Source: Parcubacteria group bacterium GW2011_GWA2_48_9 (GTDB taxonomy: Bacteria > Patescibacteriota > Patescibacteriia > UBA10025). From it: a stretch of DNA of 37,372 nt. Position numbers and translations under genes: made by a program. The DNA is taken from assembly GCA_001003705.1 (NCBI GenBank), contig LCPQ01000018.1, positions 1 to 37,372 on the forward strand. Reading direction: 5' to 3'. The first letter of the stretch is position 1; the number at the start of each line of letters is the position of its first letter. Below are positions 17,901 through 24,493 of this stretch, piece after piece. Under the pieces are notes generated by a model that saw nothing but the letters and a program-made list of their open reading frames with translations, was not told the origin of the DNA and searched no databases.

Positions 17901-20768
17901 TCGCGAAGGCCTGCGTGGAGTATGTTCGATGGGCATTTCACGAAATGCTTTGCACCCGACGAATTCAGCGGGACATTGGTCGCAAGAAAATGGATCGTTC
18001 GGATCACAGGACGACGGATCGGTGATTTTGCCAGTCACTGCCAGGTCGCCGGACAGCGGTGTATACAGTTCGCAGCCAACATCATCGACGTTACATGATG
18101 CACGTCCGCCATCCATATAAATTCTATTAACGTCGCCGTAACCCTTATATGCCGTCACCGGAGCGCCTTCTTCGAGCTGAAGAGCGTCGAAAACGACGGT
18201 ACAGTTCGTCACAGCTCGCAGATTACCTTGGAGTGACGTGCGTGTTTCAGACTTACTCGCAGTGCCCGTCGTTATATATCTTTGCCAAACATCCTTTTTA
18301 TACGTTACCGGCGTATCACTCAACCATACGTCAGCCGGATACGCGATGAGCTGTACTGAGGAGTCTACAGAGGTGATAGATGCATCAGTACAACTATCAA
18401 GTTTTGCATAATAAGAGAATGTGAATGTGCGCCCAGCAAGTGACCGCCCCGTATCAGTGCTGTGCGGAGCGTACCAGGTAGTTCCGGCATGGGCAGGATC
18501 CCAAATGAGCTTGACGGCATATTGTCCATCATAGGCATCGCGAGTTACATCAAGCACGTGTTCGGTATTTCCCGTATCGAATGGAGCAAGTCCGGGCCTA
18601 TCGCCATGCGACGGAGACGGGTCGGCATAATCGACAACACCGTCGTCTATTCTGTCATCAGTGATGTACGAGTGGTCGAACCGTTCAAAGCTCGAATTGC
18701 GAACGAGGTTAGTGCCTAAACTTGGTTTCGTGCGGATAAACTCCGCGCATCCATCAGCCGACCCATCACACGTCGAGACGTCGCGGTCAAACGCGAGGCG
18801 GTTATGTTGGCCGTTCGCGTCGAGACCATAATCACATTGCCAGTCTCCTGACGCGTCCGCTTCCTGGCAATACCATTGGCACCCGGCATTAGACGCATTG
18901 CAGTTATTGTACTGGAGCGTGTCCTTTAAGTAGGACACTTCCGTATTATTGGGATCGACGAACGTCTGACAGCTAGCGAACTGCGCATTGCACGCATCAC
19001 CGTTAAACCGCCATACGTCGCGCTCTTCCGTGCAGTACCCATAGCGTTCGCACGAGCCATCGGCACCTTCAACGATACAGGTCTGTTCGTCTACGCAGGT
19101 TTGGCGGCGAGTCAGCTGTCGCTCATTCGGGGTTACGGCAGTTTGCTCAACCAGTCCTTGCCTCAAAAGTCCCGTGTCGCCGTCATGGTCTATCCAGCTG
19201 GCTGCAATGAGTGATTCGCCAGCGCCTTCGCGTTTACAGAAAACTTCCGGCGACGTGAGAACCCAATTCGGGTCAACAAGCCCGCAGAAAGGAGAATAGT
19301 CCATATTCTCGCTGCAGGTACCGTCGCTCACGCCGTCACCGTTGTTGTCGGGGCACTGCAAGTCATTGTCGCATTCTTTGGCCCTGTCGTTCGAGCACGC
19401 TCGCTGTCCGCAGAAATTAAATTTGTCCATCACTTCTTGTATTGAAAACGTTTGTGTCGCAAAATCCCTGATATAGAGCGCCGCGAGTTCCCAGCCCACA
19501 GGAACGATGCGGTACTTTCGGAGCATAACCAGCGACCGGTATGGATATCCGTTTTGGTATTCCGGTTCTGTACCGTTCGCACCGAAGCCGAACGTCTTGT
19601 TCGGATCTATTAATCCCTGGTTAATCGCTTCCTGAAGTGTCAGGGTGTCTCTGACGGCTTGTGCGAAACGGCCGTCAACGATGCAGTTGTTAAATGCTGG
19701 CCCCGAAGGGCAACTGGACAGCTCTGAAATTATATCCACCGACCCGCCGCTGATGAAGTCAGGCTGAGCCAGTTTAGAAAAAATACTTTTTGCCGCAGCA
19801 ATGCCTCCCCCTTTGGTAGATTCGAGCAAGCCTGCGAATGACGAACCCTCCAGCCCTGGATTGAAACCGCGTGCAAAAATCCTTTGGAGCAGCTTTGAAA
19901 CAAGTGTATTGGTAAATGTCCCGACAGCATCTGCGATTGGGCTGCCTGTCTGCGTAGTATAACCGGCGAACGCCTGCTCTAGAGGTATTGCAGCTCCGCG
20001 TTCGACAAGTGAAGCCGGCGTTTTTACGATGCCAGTAATCGGGGATGTGACAGCCCTAAATCCGCCTAACAAGCCCTTATCTCGTTCTGCCTCTGTTGCT
20101 TTTGCTCGAGCCTGTGCAAGATCACCGCGAATTGATAAAAAAGCGCCAAACTCATTGGCTTCTGGATGAAATTCGTAAGAAAATTCTATCAATTGGCCTT
20201 GGGCAGCTTTTTCGAAACTATCGGAAAACGTTTGCCCGATCCGTGTAATTGAACATCGGGGAAGCTGTGGCTCTACAGACCTCCTTGCAAAGATATCCAA
20301 TTTCACTTTTGTTTGAAGATCAATCGGCTGGCATAAGCTTCGACCGAATACATGAGTTGATAACCTGTCCAGATAATCACCTACTGCCGCATCAGCTACT
20401 TCGTTGATAAAATTCCCAGGGTTAGTCAAGAAAAGTGGCTTCTGCCCTTTGCCGCCTGAGGCAATATATACGGCAGAATCATACGCTACCTTATTCAAAA
20501 ACATGCGCACCGTGTTTTTATATGCGACGTCTGCCGTCAGTTTGATAGCTTTTTTTACTGCGCTAATGAGCGCTTCCGCCGGGTTTGCTACGATAGTTAC
20601 GAACGTAACGTCGCCAACGCCTAAGAGCGCCTGCGCTGGCTTTGGCATAACCGCCACGGATCCAAAGAGAACCACCCCGATCAATACACCAATGATAAGG
20701 GTTTTTGGTGTCGTGCGCCTGCCTGCTAGTAGGCGAGGCTTCGTATGCGGTTCGTGGGATGCGTTCAT
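11997..20768 (-). CDS. Giant cysteine-rich secreted surface protein (2923 residues)
   Basis: One uninterrupted 8.8-kb frame. The N-terminus has a basic stretch and a membrane/signal segment (about 23-47, ending PKPAQA), then a helical region to about 450 with few cysteines. After that the protein is cysteine-rich, about 120 Cys by hand count. Modules by position: about fifteen copies of a short 'G-C-x-x-Tyr/Phe' unit (for example GCELY, GCEEY, GCREY, GCTEY) between about 600 and 1742; beta-sandwich, carbohydrate-binding-like segments near 685-890 (NLVRNSSFERF), 1170-1325 and 1980-2160; a dockerin-like pair of calcium loops near 1390 (DYDADGQLDRDDL) and 1456 (DVNGDSTVNGADL); a second class of six-to-eight Cys-rich units (for example CSNDNTKVCSTNDDC) near 455, 1690, 1850-1900, 1945, 2165, 2310 and 2860; and a PKD-like domain near 2750-2850. 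It starts 14 bases after the TSP3-repeat gene. An exported adhesin or host-contact structure is inferred. Confidence 0.9.
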   Translation of the reverse strand: MNASHEPHTKPRLLAGRRTTPKTLIIGVLIGVVLFGSVAVMPKPAQALLGVGDVTFVTIVANPAEALISAVKKAIKLTADVAYKNTVRMFLNKVAYDSAVYIASGGKGQKPLFLTNPGNFINEVADAAVGDYLDRLSTHVFGRSLCQPIDLQTKVKLDIFARRSVEPQLPRCSITRIGQTFSDSFEKAAQGQLIEFSYEFHPEANEFGAFLSIRGDLAQARAKATEAERDKGLLGGFRAVTSPITGIVKTPASLVERGAAIPLEQAFAGYTTQTGSPIADAVGTFTNTLVSKLLQRIFARGFNPGLEGSSFAGLLESTKGGGIAAAKSIFSKLAQPDFISGGSVDIISELSSCPSGPAFNNCIVDGRFAQAVRDTLTLQEAINQGLIDPNKTFGFGANGTEPEYQNGYPYRSLVMLRKYRIVPVGWELAALYIRDFATQTFSIQEVMDKFNFCGQRACSNDRAKECDNDLQCPDNNGDGVSDGTCSENMDYSPFCGLVDPNWVLTSPEVFCKREGAGESLIAASWIDHDGDTGLLRQGLVEQTAVTPNERQLTRRQTCVDEQTCIVEGADGSCERYGYCTEERDVWRFNGDACNAQFASCQTFVDPNNTEVSYLKDTLQYNNCNASNAGCQWYCQEADASGDWQCDYGLDANGQHNRLAFDRDVSTCDGSADGCAEFIRTKPSLGTNLVRNSSFERFDHSYITDDRIDDGVVDYADPSPSHGDRPGLAPFDTGNTEHVLDVTRDAYDGQYAVKLIWDPAHAGTTWYAPHSTDTGRSLAGRTFTFSYYAKLDSCTDASITSVDSSVQLIAYPADVWLSDTPVTYKKDVWQRYITTGTASKSETRTSLQGNLRAVTNCTVVFDALQLEEGAPVTAYKGYGDVNRIYMDGGRASCNVDDVGCELYTPLSGDLAVTGKITDPSSCDPNDPFSCDQCPAEFVGCKAFREMPIEHTPRRPSREPVSFVPKTGLTCPATQLGCEEYTNLDEVARGGEGLEYYSFIRQCAKPADAGAEAANYYTWIGDEESGYQLKAFNLLRSNVVAAGTRAPCTNLAPDDPASAIQYPACVDNVTFDEDGAGPLPAVNHPIANQDCSAADLYTNPDCAEFYDSNGVTSYRLRSRIIFVTEDCHPYKNTIDTQASHDITYHMMPGESVTCSATFAGCREYQGSAGSNVRTLISTNFESGSIAPWVSNADAALNPSNYSTQAGGHSMVVFDLGFGAPPGAWTPIDGLIESDTSYVLKFWASGGSNDASIEAGIYDGAGNIITLDDGSTARFRGTAVAQAGDWNQYTLGPLFFDAAVPPGAFLFIGGTRPFYLDNLQFQEVTDDVFVVQGSYTECSGYENCEAYRDRDSRIHYLKSFSKICDADAVGCEALIQTQNNENPFPENIEVTVRPRGDYDADGQLDRDDLVQLNSYFDGRCTTGPFAGTTQQCDPENPAAICGVGNTCISGVNRSDPWAIMDVNGDSTVNGADLNFLNNYFSGGPAPVAFPTDITIPADEVVTLINDPAVYCQSNQAGCMRMGEPIINAYNSVDGYTDTYIVNDPDDYEQILCRQDESSCQEYSYDGGFAYFKDPGSATCEYNIPPGSTTAGWYRRGTDIGCGPSLTDTSIADGMVGLCPADQSGCTEYLDPLDPEGCDVNVPANQTNVGRCDTASTTPGSFCDTTAFCSAGPKFNQPCSISDPGADCGYAAPGVPFTCQIQIPHATQCGAGLCASVAACQAYYYVEPTVDTTSCNNVVDDLAGCRLFYNATTPPPTFTAKGTSDGSAPSGACDNNPNTPARPDCDSNQIIKVQRDRTCNKWLECSASTTVRNERGEEEEVCFERAPCNKLDPVSGECIGTKACSDNGRSCQRDSDCVQGICALLDPLVPEKVCSDDQSVRCTADADCKPPAQPFDKGICQSLVGADLIYTSAADASNNVNLMENISGLARAGVNWGRQLKCSNEPTQDCSSPADCGGAPCGIERLIEGNYPYSAMYELGTFGAGSKDLVKDGDFWDNSFLDSQNIKPNDSSTAWTENQSYRGWKALGTDTTARLTEMADDGSIPGNALLNENNILEVNPGDAAGAGVEYTLGQAFLLSGDYILSFKAKYENANTVDGDAITFELVQGVTTVTIGTVALTPSWDEYVLGPFDVDNTAETAVLRISQEIDSGRIFYLDDVSMKPILKVHSERGTCSNDNTKVCSTNDDCVAPGVCLGSGSEITPNKVVRTCRMYPREDSALCEYTDFDGVQYRGWKGYCVEKDPKNSNICLNWWPVDVISGETSVFGQEQQAGYTGRVPLYYCTNAKGNAFWNTDSYSTPTRLSGSLDHWCEWYARTGHCASRPIMRCSIDSECKFGFSDYGPCVGDAPSTRNSCYVEDELIEVQNDCNNQFSSTRTWFKDATGSILQRYGIRFFGDDYASNCLTTGTGFDCDTAPARMIPANDTERAINRSDIELVKVHVTSNDDFQAEEARKWTFYVSPTNYYKGDQKIWHGGTSADEGFDFGFVPQCSAGHDAADFGLRVRFDDDGFVLGYDYRAGVPSSGGEIGTLEIEYLLRESCKVVVQVAGDDVVPWTKRIAEGSSYLTHMNKYTYAQDLAPFGAIPPLIGSPEIWYGKELGTPLYVQLPLNNQTERLNQTRAGSPTICESSMMGFDQCGTPVCYGSTDVNLLGTPCADSLSKQKCESNGGWCSGPSPKPIWGGEGVPTQYIIKRFFAKAFDGWVWDNTLRKYVSDNAASGVSAWNTAFDDMQLCADGVRPPTDGLDDDFCAIPPHIGNFTLSVGGNSYRNDKAAWNVSYPAGTRVQVSFTADVNEEQMPLDAILIDWDGDDGTTNDREGSMVWGYAPRSDPLNPHTFTHIFTEAGTYIPRVQLVDHWRTCSNVIQGICSAASTFAGWRCQDADCTAGGGTCIQPAPAVIPPVITQKDTSCVGGPDDNPGWYAFNGAISIY

Positions 20769-20782
20769 GCGTCACGAATAAG

Positions 20783-21619
20783 TTATTGGGAACCTGTCTG
20801 CTCGGCGAGTGCCTGCTGGAATATCAACCGGAGCGCCTCATCGTCCACTTGTTCGACAACCTTCGAGTCCACGCCGGAAGCGATCAGGAATGAGCGGATT
20901 TGGTCCGCCGACAATGTTTGAAGCTCATTGACGTTCACAGTTGTCGGGGACAGCAAATTTAGATTATTCGTATTTGTCGACCCGTTATTCGTTGCCTCGT
21001 TGAGAGTGACCGGTTCGCCTCCTTGTTCGACTACAATGTCATTGTAGACTTCCAGCAACTCCGCGTCGGACAGCCCTTGAATAATATTTTCAGGCGCACC
21101 TGCATTCCGGAGTGCTTCACGCAGCTGGTCAAGGGTGACAGTGTCTGTAGGGGCTACGGTAGTCCCTGTGTTCGTGTTAACGCTTGGGCGAAAGCAGTTC
21201 TGCCCTTCAGGACAGTTTGGATCTTTCCCTGCTGATACTTCATCCTTATCGCTCGTCGAATCACTGTCAGAATCGGTCAAATAGGGACTTGTTCTGTGAA
21301 TATACAGTTCGTCGTAATCGTTCAAGCCGTCATTGTCGGTATCCTTGCTGCGCAGATTTGATGTATCGACAGTCGTGTTCGAGAGCGCAAAAGCATTGAT
21401 ATCCAGTGAGATGTTTGTCTGTTGACTATTGGAAAAAGGTGACTTGAGCACTTGCCCTATCCCGATAGCGCCGAAAACAATCGCGGCTAGTCCAACTACA
21501 AGAATGAGGCCAAAAACCACCTGGCTTTGCGGTGGGAGCTTGGGCTTCTGATACCCTTTTGAAGAATATGATGAGCTCCTTTCTTCTTCTGTTTCATTTC
21601 TGAAGAAAGCAGAGGACAT
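20783..21619 (-). CDS. Membrane-anchored thrombospondin type-3 repeat protein
   Basis: A 278-residue protein with one membrane span at about 34-58, then calcium-binding thrombospondin type-3 repeats (DTDNDGLNDYDELY and DSDSDSTSDKDEVSAG, about 92-132). Two helical repeats follow, near 150-190 and 230-275, that align without gaps over 36 residues (DQLREALRNAGA with DQIRSFLIASGV; 9 identities by eye). The frame stays open 32 codons further upstream to 21715, but a near-consensus promoter lies inside that stretch (-10 at 21674-21679), so translation must begin downstream and the ATG at 21617-21619 is the sensible start. It is the first gene of the giant-protein cluster, 14 bases before the giant gene. 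Likely a cell-envelope partner of the giant protein (inference). Confidence 0.85.
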   Translation of the reverse strand: MSSAFFRNETEEERSSSYSSKGYQKPKLPPQSQVVFGLILVVGLAAIVFGAIGIGQVLKSPFSNSQQTNISLDINAFALSNTTVDTSNLRSKDTDNDGLNDYDELYIHRTSPYLTDSDSDSTSDKDEVSAGKDPNCPEGQNCFRPSVNTNTGTTVAPTDTVTLDQLREALRNAGAPENIIQGLSDAELLEVYNDIVVEQGGEPVTLNEATNNGSTNTNNLNLLSPTTVNVNELQTLSADQIRSFLIASGVDSKVVEQVDDEALRLIFQQALAEQTGSQ

Positions 21620-21673
21620 TGAAAGGAAGATTATTGAGAAAATTACTCCTAATTTCCTGATTCGTACTCCGAA

Positions 21674-21702
21674 ATTATAGCAAATGTAGGCGACAAAGTC
21701 AA
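21674..21702 (-). promoter_or_regulatory. Sigma-70-type promoter of the giant-protein cluster
   Basis: On the minus strand, TTGACT (21697-21702) and a perfect TATAAT (21674-21679) are separated by exactly 17 bases. Transcription would start near 21667, giving a leader of about 48 bases before the ATG at 21619. It is the best promoter match I found in the window and probably drives the six genes down to 7395, as no convincing terminator is seen between them. Confidence 0.75.
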
Positions 21703-21719
21703 ATACTAGCAGCATGAGC

Positions 21720-21832
21720 GGATTAACGAATTGTGAATTCGCGGATTACTCCTTCCAGTATGGCCCGCGTTGTGGAAAATTCAGCCGTAGTAATACGCAA
21801 TGCGTTAACCCGTAATTCGTTAATTCGTCAAC
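21720..21832. repeat. Imperfect inverted repeat (border repeat copy 2)
   Basis: The left arm is GGATTAACGAATTGTGAATT (21720-21739, continuing CGCGGATTA). The right arm (21792-21832) carries AATACGCAATGCGTTAACCC and GTAATTCGTTAATTCGTCAA. The arms are imperfect reverse complements. The right arm runs into the end of rsmA and supplies its last codons and TAA stop. It sits between rsmA and the promoter of the giant-protein cluster. Confidence 0.6.
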
Positions 21833-22701
21833 TTACTCATCAACACCCTCCATTCCTCTAAACTAAGTTCCTGCGCCCTCGCATTCTCCGAAATACCGAT
21901 CGAGAGAAGTAGGGCTTCCACGGCCGACGGTAAAAGTCCCGCGAATCCCGCCAGATTGTTTCTTAATTTTTTTCGGCGAGCGCTAAAGCCGGCGCGCGCG
22001 ACCTTAAAAAAAACTTTTTCATCGATACCTGCATGGCGCCAATGGATATCTCTGAATGTGACAAGCGCCGCATCCACCTTTGGCATGGGCCAGAAAGCGC
22101 TTCTTTTCACCGTACGAACTATGTGAACATCGGCGTACGACTGCGCCATGAGGCTCAACATACTGGTCGAGCCGGGACTGGCTGCTGTACGTTGGGCAAC
22201 TTCTTTCTACAAAAGGACTGTCATGGCACGCGGACGGGGTGTCGAGGAAAGAAAAATATCCAGTACATGCGACGCGATATTAAAAGGCAGGTTTGCAGCA
22301 ATATCGAATTCCCCTTCTGTGTATGTAGCCCGACTCCGCTCCCACCATCCCAGTGCATCTCCCTGAATGATATGAACATGCGGCTTTGAATGGAAGTTAC
22401 GAGCAAGATAGCGCGCGCATGCCGTATCCAACTCAACGGCGGTGAGATCAACGCCGAATCGCGCAAGAGCTTCGGTGAGTACTCCTATGCCAGGACCGAT
22501 CTCAAGAATCGGCAATCGTGGCTCGAGAGACGCTGCTTCGACAATGTCAGCAAGTACCCTCTCATCAACTAGAAAATGCTGTCCCAGATCATGCTGGGGC
22601 CGGAGCGACTCCCGTCTGCAGATGTCAACTACGCGCGCTTTCAACCTTCGGCTCTGAGGCCGCTCAGGCTCGAAGAGTGCTCCTCGATGTGGGGTGTGCA
22701 T
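21820..22701 (-). pseudogene. rsmA: 16S rRNA dimethyladenosine transferase (RsmA/KsgA) interrupted by an in-frame TAG
   Basis: RsmA/KsgA dimethylates two adjacent adenines near the 3' end of 16S rRNA with S-adenosylmethionine. All family motifs are present in one frame: LGQHFLVDERVL, the SAM-binding LEIGPGIGVLTEAL, the acidic VELD, GDAL, the catalytic NLPFNIAS, and C-terminal FSARRKKLRNNLAG. A single TAG at 22207-22209 breaks the frame between VLL and KEVAQR. Homologues usually read VLLQKEVAQR there, so this is a CAG to TAG change. Many window genes end in TAG, so recoding is unlikely. It may be a real nonsense mutation, a strain variant or a sequence error. The preferred start (ATG 22699-22701) overlaps the end of the upstream MFS gene by 38 bases. 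The last codons lie in an intergenic repeat. Confidence 0.88.
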
Positions 22702-23863
22702 AATGCGACCGTAGATAAAAAAATGTAAAGAGTGCTCCGAGGATAAAGATTGGCCACCAGGGGTCAGTAAAAATGAAGGTGAGTAGTATGACGAGGACAG
22801 CTGCAACGATTTTCCCGATCGACAATGCTTGTTCAAAAAATACCACATAGCTGACTGGTAACGTCCGACTCGCACGTTCGTAGATACCAGTTGACATGGG
22901 CACGAAAAGCATGTTTTTCGTCAGCTGGGATATGGCGTCGACGATGACCACTGCCGCAGGAATCCGTGCAAGCGAACGTAGCACCCAGATGCCAATATAG
23001 CCATAAATGCCTGTGCGAGCCAAGATCGGACGGGCCGAGCTGTCTGTCTTTTTTCCTATCACGAGCAACAGCAGCGTGGAAACAAGTGTTGCCGATGCCA
23101 CTAATGATCCAATGGTGCTCAGATCTCCGATGATAACATAGATAAAAATAGGCCACGCCACCATGACGATGAGTTCTTCGCCAAAGCCAAAAAATGTTCC
23201 GAGGTCCTTCCGCCGCTCTGGTTGGCGAAGATGGTTAACGACGCTTCGGTATGACTCATGTTCAGTCGTCCGCATTTCATGCAAATGCAAAAGGGGAATA
23301 GTGGAAAGAAGAAACAATGCACTATCGATAAGAAATAGCGCCGGAAACCCGAATTGTTCGATCACAAATCCGCCGACAAACGGCCCAAGGATCATCATGA
23401 CGGAGCTCACCGACATGAGGCTGCTCATTTCACGTCCGCGCTGGGATTGGTCAGAAAACGACATGAAGTCAATGTGAAACGCTGGCCAATAAAAAAGCTT
23501 TTGGAGAGCGAGAAGCAACACGGCAGGAAAAATGAGTAATGGCACGTGTGAAATACCATAGAGTGCTAGAAGATAGCCTATGAGAAAGAATTGACTGTAG
23601 AAAATTGAGTGTTCCACGCCAATCTTCGCAAGTATGCGTGAAGCAAAAGGCAGAATGAGCGCGTATACCACATATACCCCAAGATAAAACAACAATACCT
23701 GCGCGAGGGTATACCCGAGGGAAAAAAGATAGATCGGCTCAAAAATCAAAAAAGCGGCAAGCGCAAAATTCATCATGCCGACTGACCATACGAGAGACCG
23801 AAATGAATGCGAAACATGCTTAGAGAAATATCGCGGGAGATGCGGAGTAAATTTGTGAAGCAT
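22664..23863 (-). CDS. MFS-type multi-pass transporter, paralogue A
   Basis: A 399-residue protein made almost entirely of hydrophobic spans, about ten to twelve, as in the major facilitator superfamily. Typical features are short basic loops between early helices, for example ASRILAKIGVEHSIF after the second span, and a glycine-rich LGPFVGGFVIEQFG helix. It shares the signature FYWPAFHIDFMSFSDQSQRGRE with the second MFS gene four kilobases-worth of operon upstream (FYFWPAFHLDFARFSQRDRRAR there), so the two are diverged paralogues on either side of tsaC. It starts three bases after the tsaC stop. The substrate cannot be told from sequence. Confidence 0.85.
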   Translation of the reverse strand: MLHKFTPHLPRYFSKHVSHSFRSLVWSVGMMNFALAAFLIFEPIYLFSLGYTLAQVLLFYLGVYVVYALILPFASRILAKIGVEHSIFYSQFFLIGYLLALYGISHVPLLIFPAVLLLALQKLFYWPAFHIDFMSFSDQSQRGREMSSLMSVSSVMMILGPFVGGFVIEQFGFPALFLIDSALFLLSTIPLLHLHEMRTTEHESYRSVVNHLRQPERRKDLGTFFGFGEELIVMVAWPIFIYVIIGDLSTIGSLVASATLVSTLLLLVIGKKTDSSARPILARTGIYGYIGIWVLRSLARIPAAVVIVDAISQLTKNMLFVPMSTGIYERASRTLPVSYVVFFEQALSIGKIVAAVLVILLTFIFTDPWWPIFILGALFTFFYLRSHYAHPTSRSTLRA

Positions 23864-23866
23864 AGA

Positions 23867-24484
23867 TTACGCGGCAATGTGAATCGGTCCCTCACGGATC
23901 ACCTTGATTTTTGACCCGGTCGTATCGACCACTGTAGATACAGGAATTTCCTCCAATATTCCTGCGTCGAGATACAGATCAGGCCGTGCTTCCTGGTCGC
24001 GGAACTGTTTCAGCACGTCATCGAGTGAATAATTGTTCTGCGTCCCGGAAAGATTCGCGCTCGTGGACGTCAGCGGCTTGCCGTAAGCCCTCACGAGGTC
24101 ACGAGCAACTTTCGAGTCAGGAATCTTCACGCCGACGGTGGGGAGCCCGAGTGTCAACGCAGGGGGGACGATTTCCTTTTTTAGAAAAATAATCGTCAGG
24201 GGACCAGGCCAGTATTTTTTCATCAGTTTTTCCGCCAGTGGATTTGTGACCGCGATAGTCCGGAGCATCTCAACACTCGCAACGATAACGGGTAAGGGCT
24301 TCTGAACACGCTTTTTAATAATGAAGAGCTTCCCAATAGCCTCCTCGCTTAGGGCATCCACAGCCAATCCGTAAGCAGTATCTGTCGGATAGACGACGAC
24401 GCCTCCCTGTTGAAGAGTGTTTATGGCGCGTTTGAGAGCTGCCGAGGGGATTTCGTGTTGGCTGATGGGTACTATGTCGTCCAT
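23867..24484 (-). CDS. tsaC: L-threonylcarbamoyladenylate synthase (Sua5/YrdC/TsaC family)
   Basis: This 205-residue enzyme makes threonylcarbamoyl-AMP from threonine, bicarbonate and ATP, the first step of the universal t6A modification at position 37 of ANN-decoding tRNAs. Diagnostic motifs are YPTDTAYGLAVDA (32-44), the KR...KPLPVIV segment (58-68), YWPGPLTIIF (91-100), VGVKIPD (117-123) and TSTSANLSG (139-147). The length fits the short TsaC/YrdC form, without the extra C-terminal Sua5 domain. It lies between two MFS paralogues with gaps of nine and three bases, so all are co-transcribed; their functional link is not obvious. The ATG at 24482-24484 gives the usual N-terminus. Confidence 0.93.
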   Translation of the reverse strand: MDDIVPISQHEIPSAALKRAINTLQQGGVVVYPTDTAYGLAVDALSEEAIGKLFIIKKRVQKPLPVIVASVEMLRTIAVTNPLAEKLMKKYWPGPLTIIFLKKEIVPPALTLGLPTVGVKIPDSKVARDLVRAYGKPLTSTSANLSGTQNNYSLDDVLKQFRDQEARPDLYLDAGILEEIPVSTVVDTTGSKIKVIREGPIHIAA

Positions 24485-24493
24485 ACAGGTATT

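Noticed and set aside
21820-22161. A separate 113-residue gene after rsmA
   Set aside because: It is in the same frame as the upstream half and encodes the C-terminal domain of RsmA (FSARRKKLRNNLAG); only one TAG separates them.
22207-22209. TAG recoded as glutamine throughout the genome
   Set aside because: At least five complete genes in the window end in TAG at natural C-termini, so a general reassignment would extend them all.
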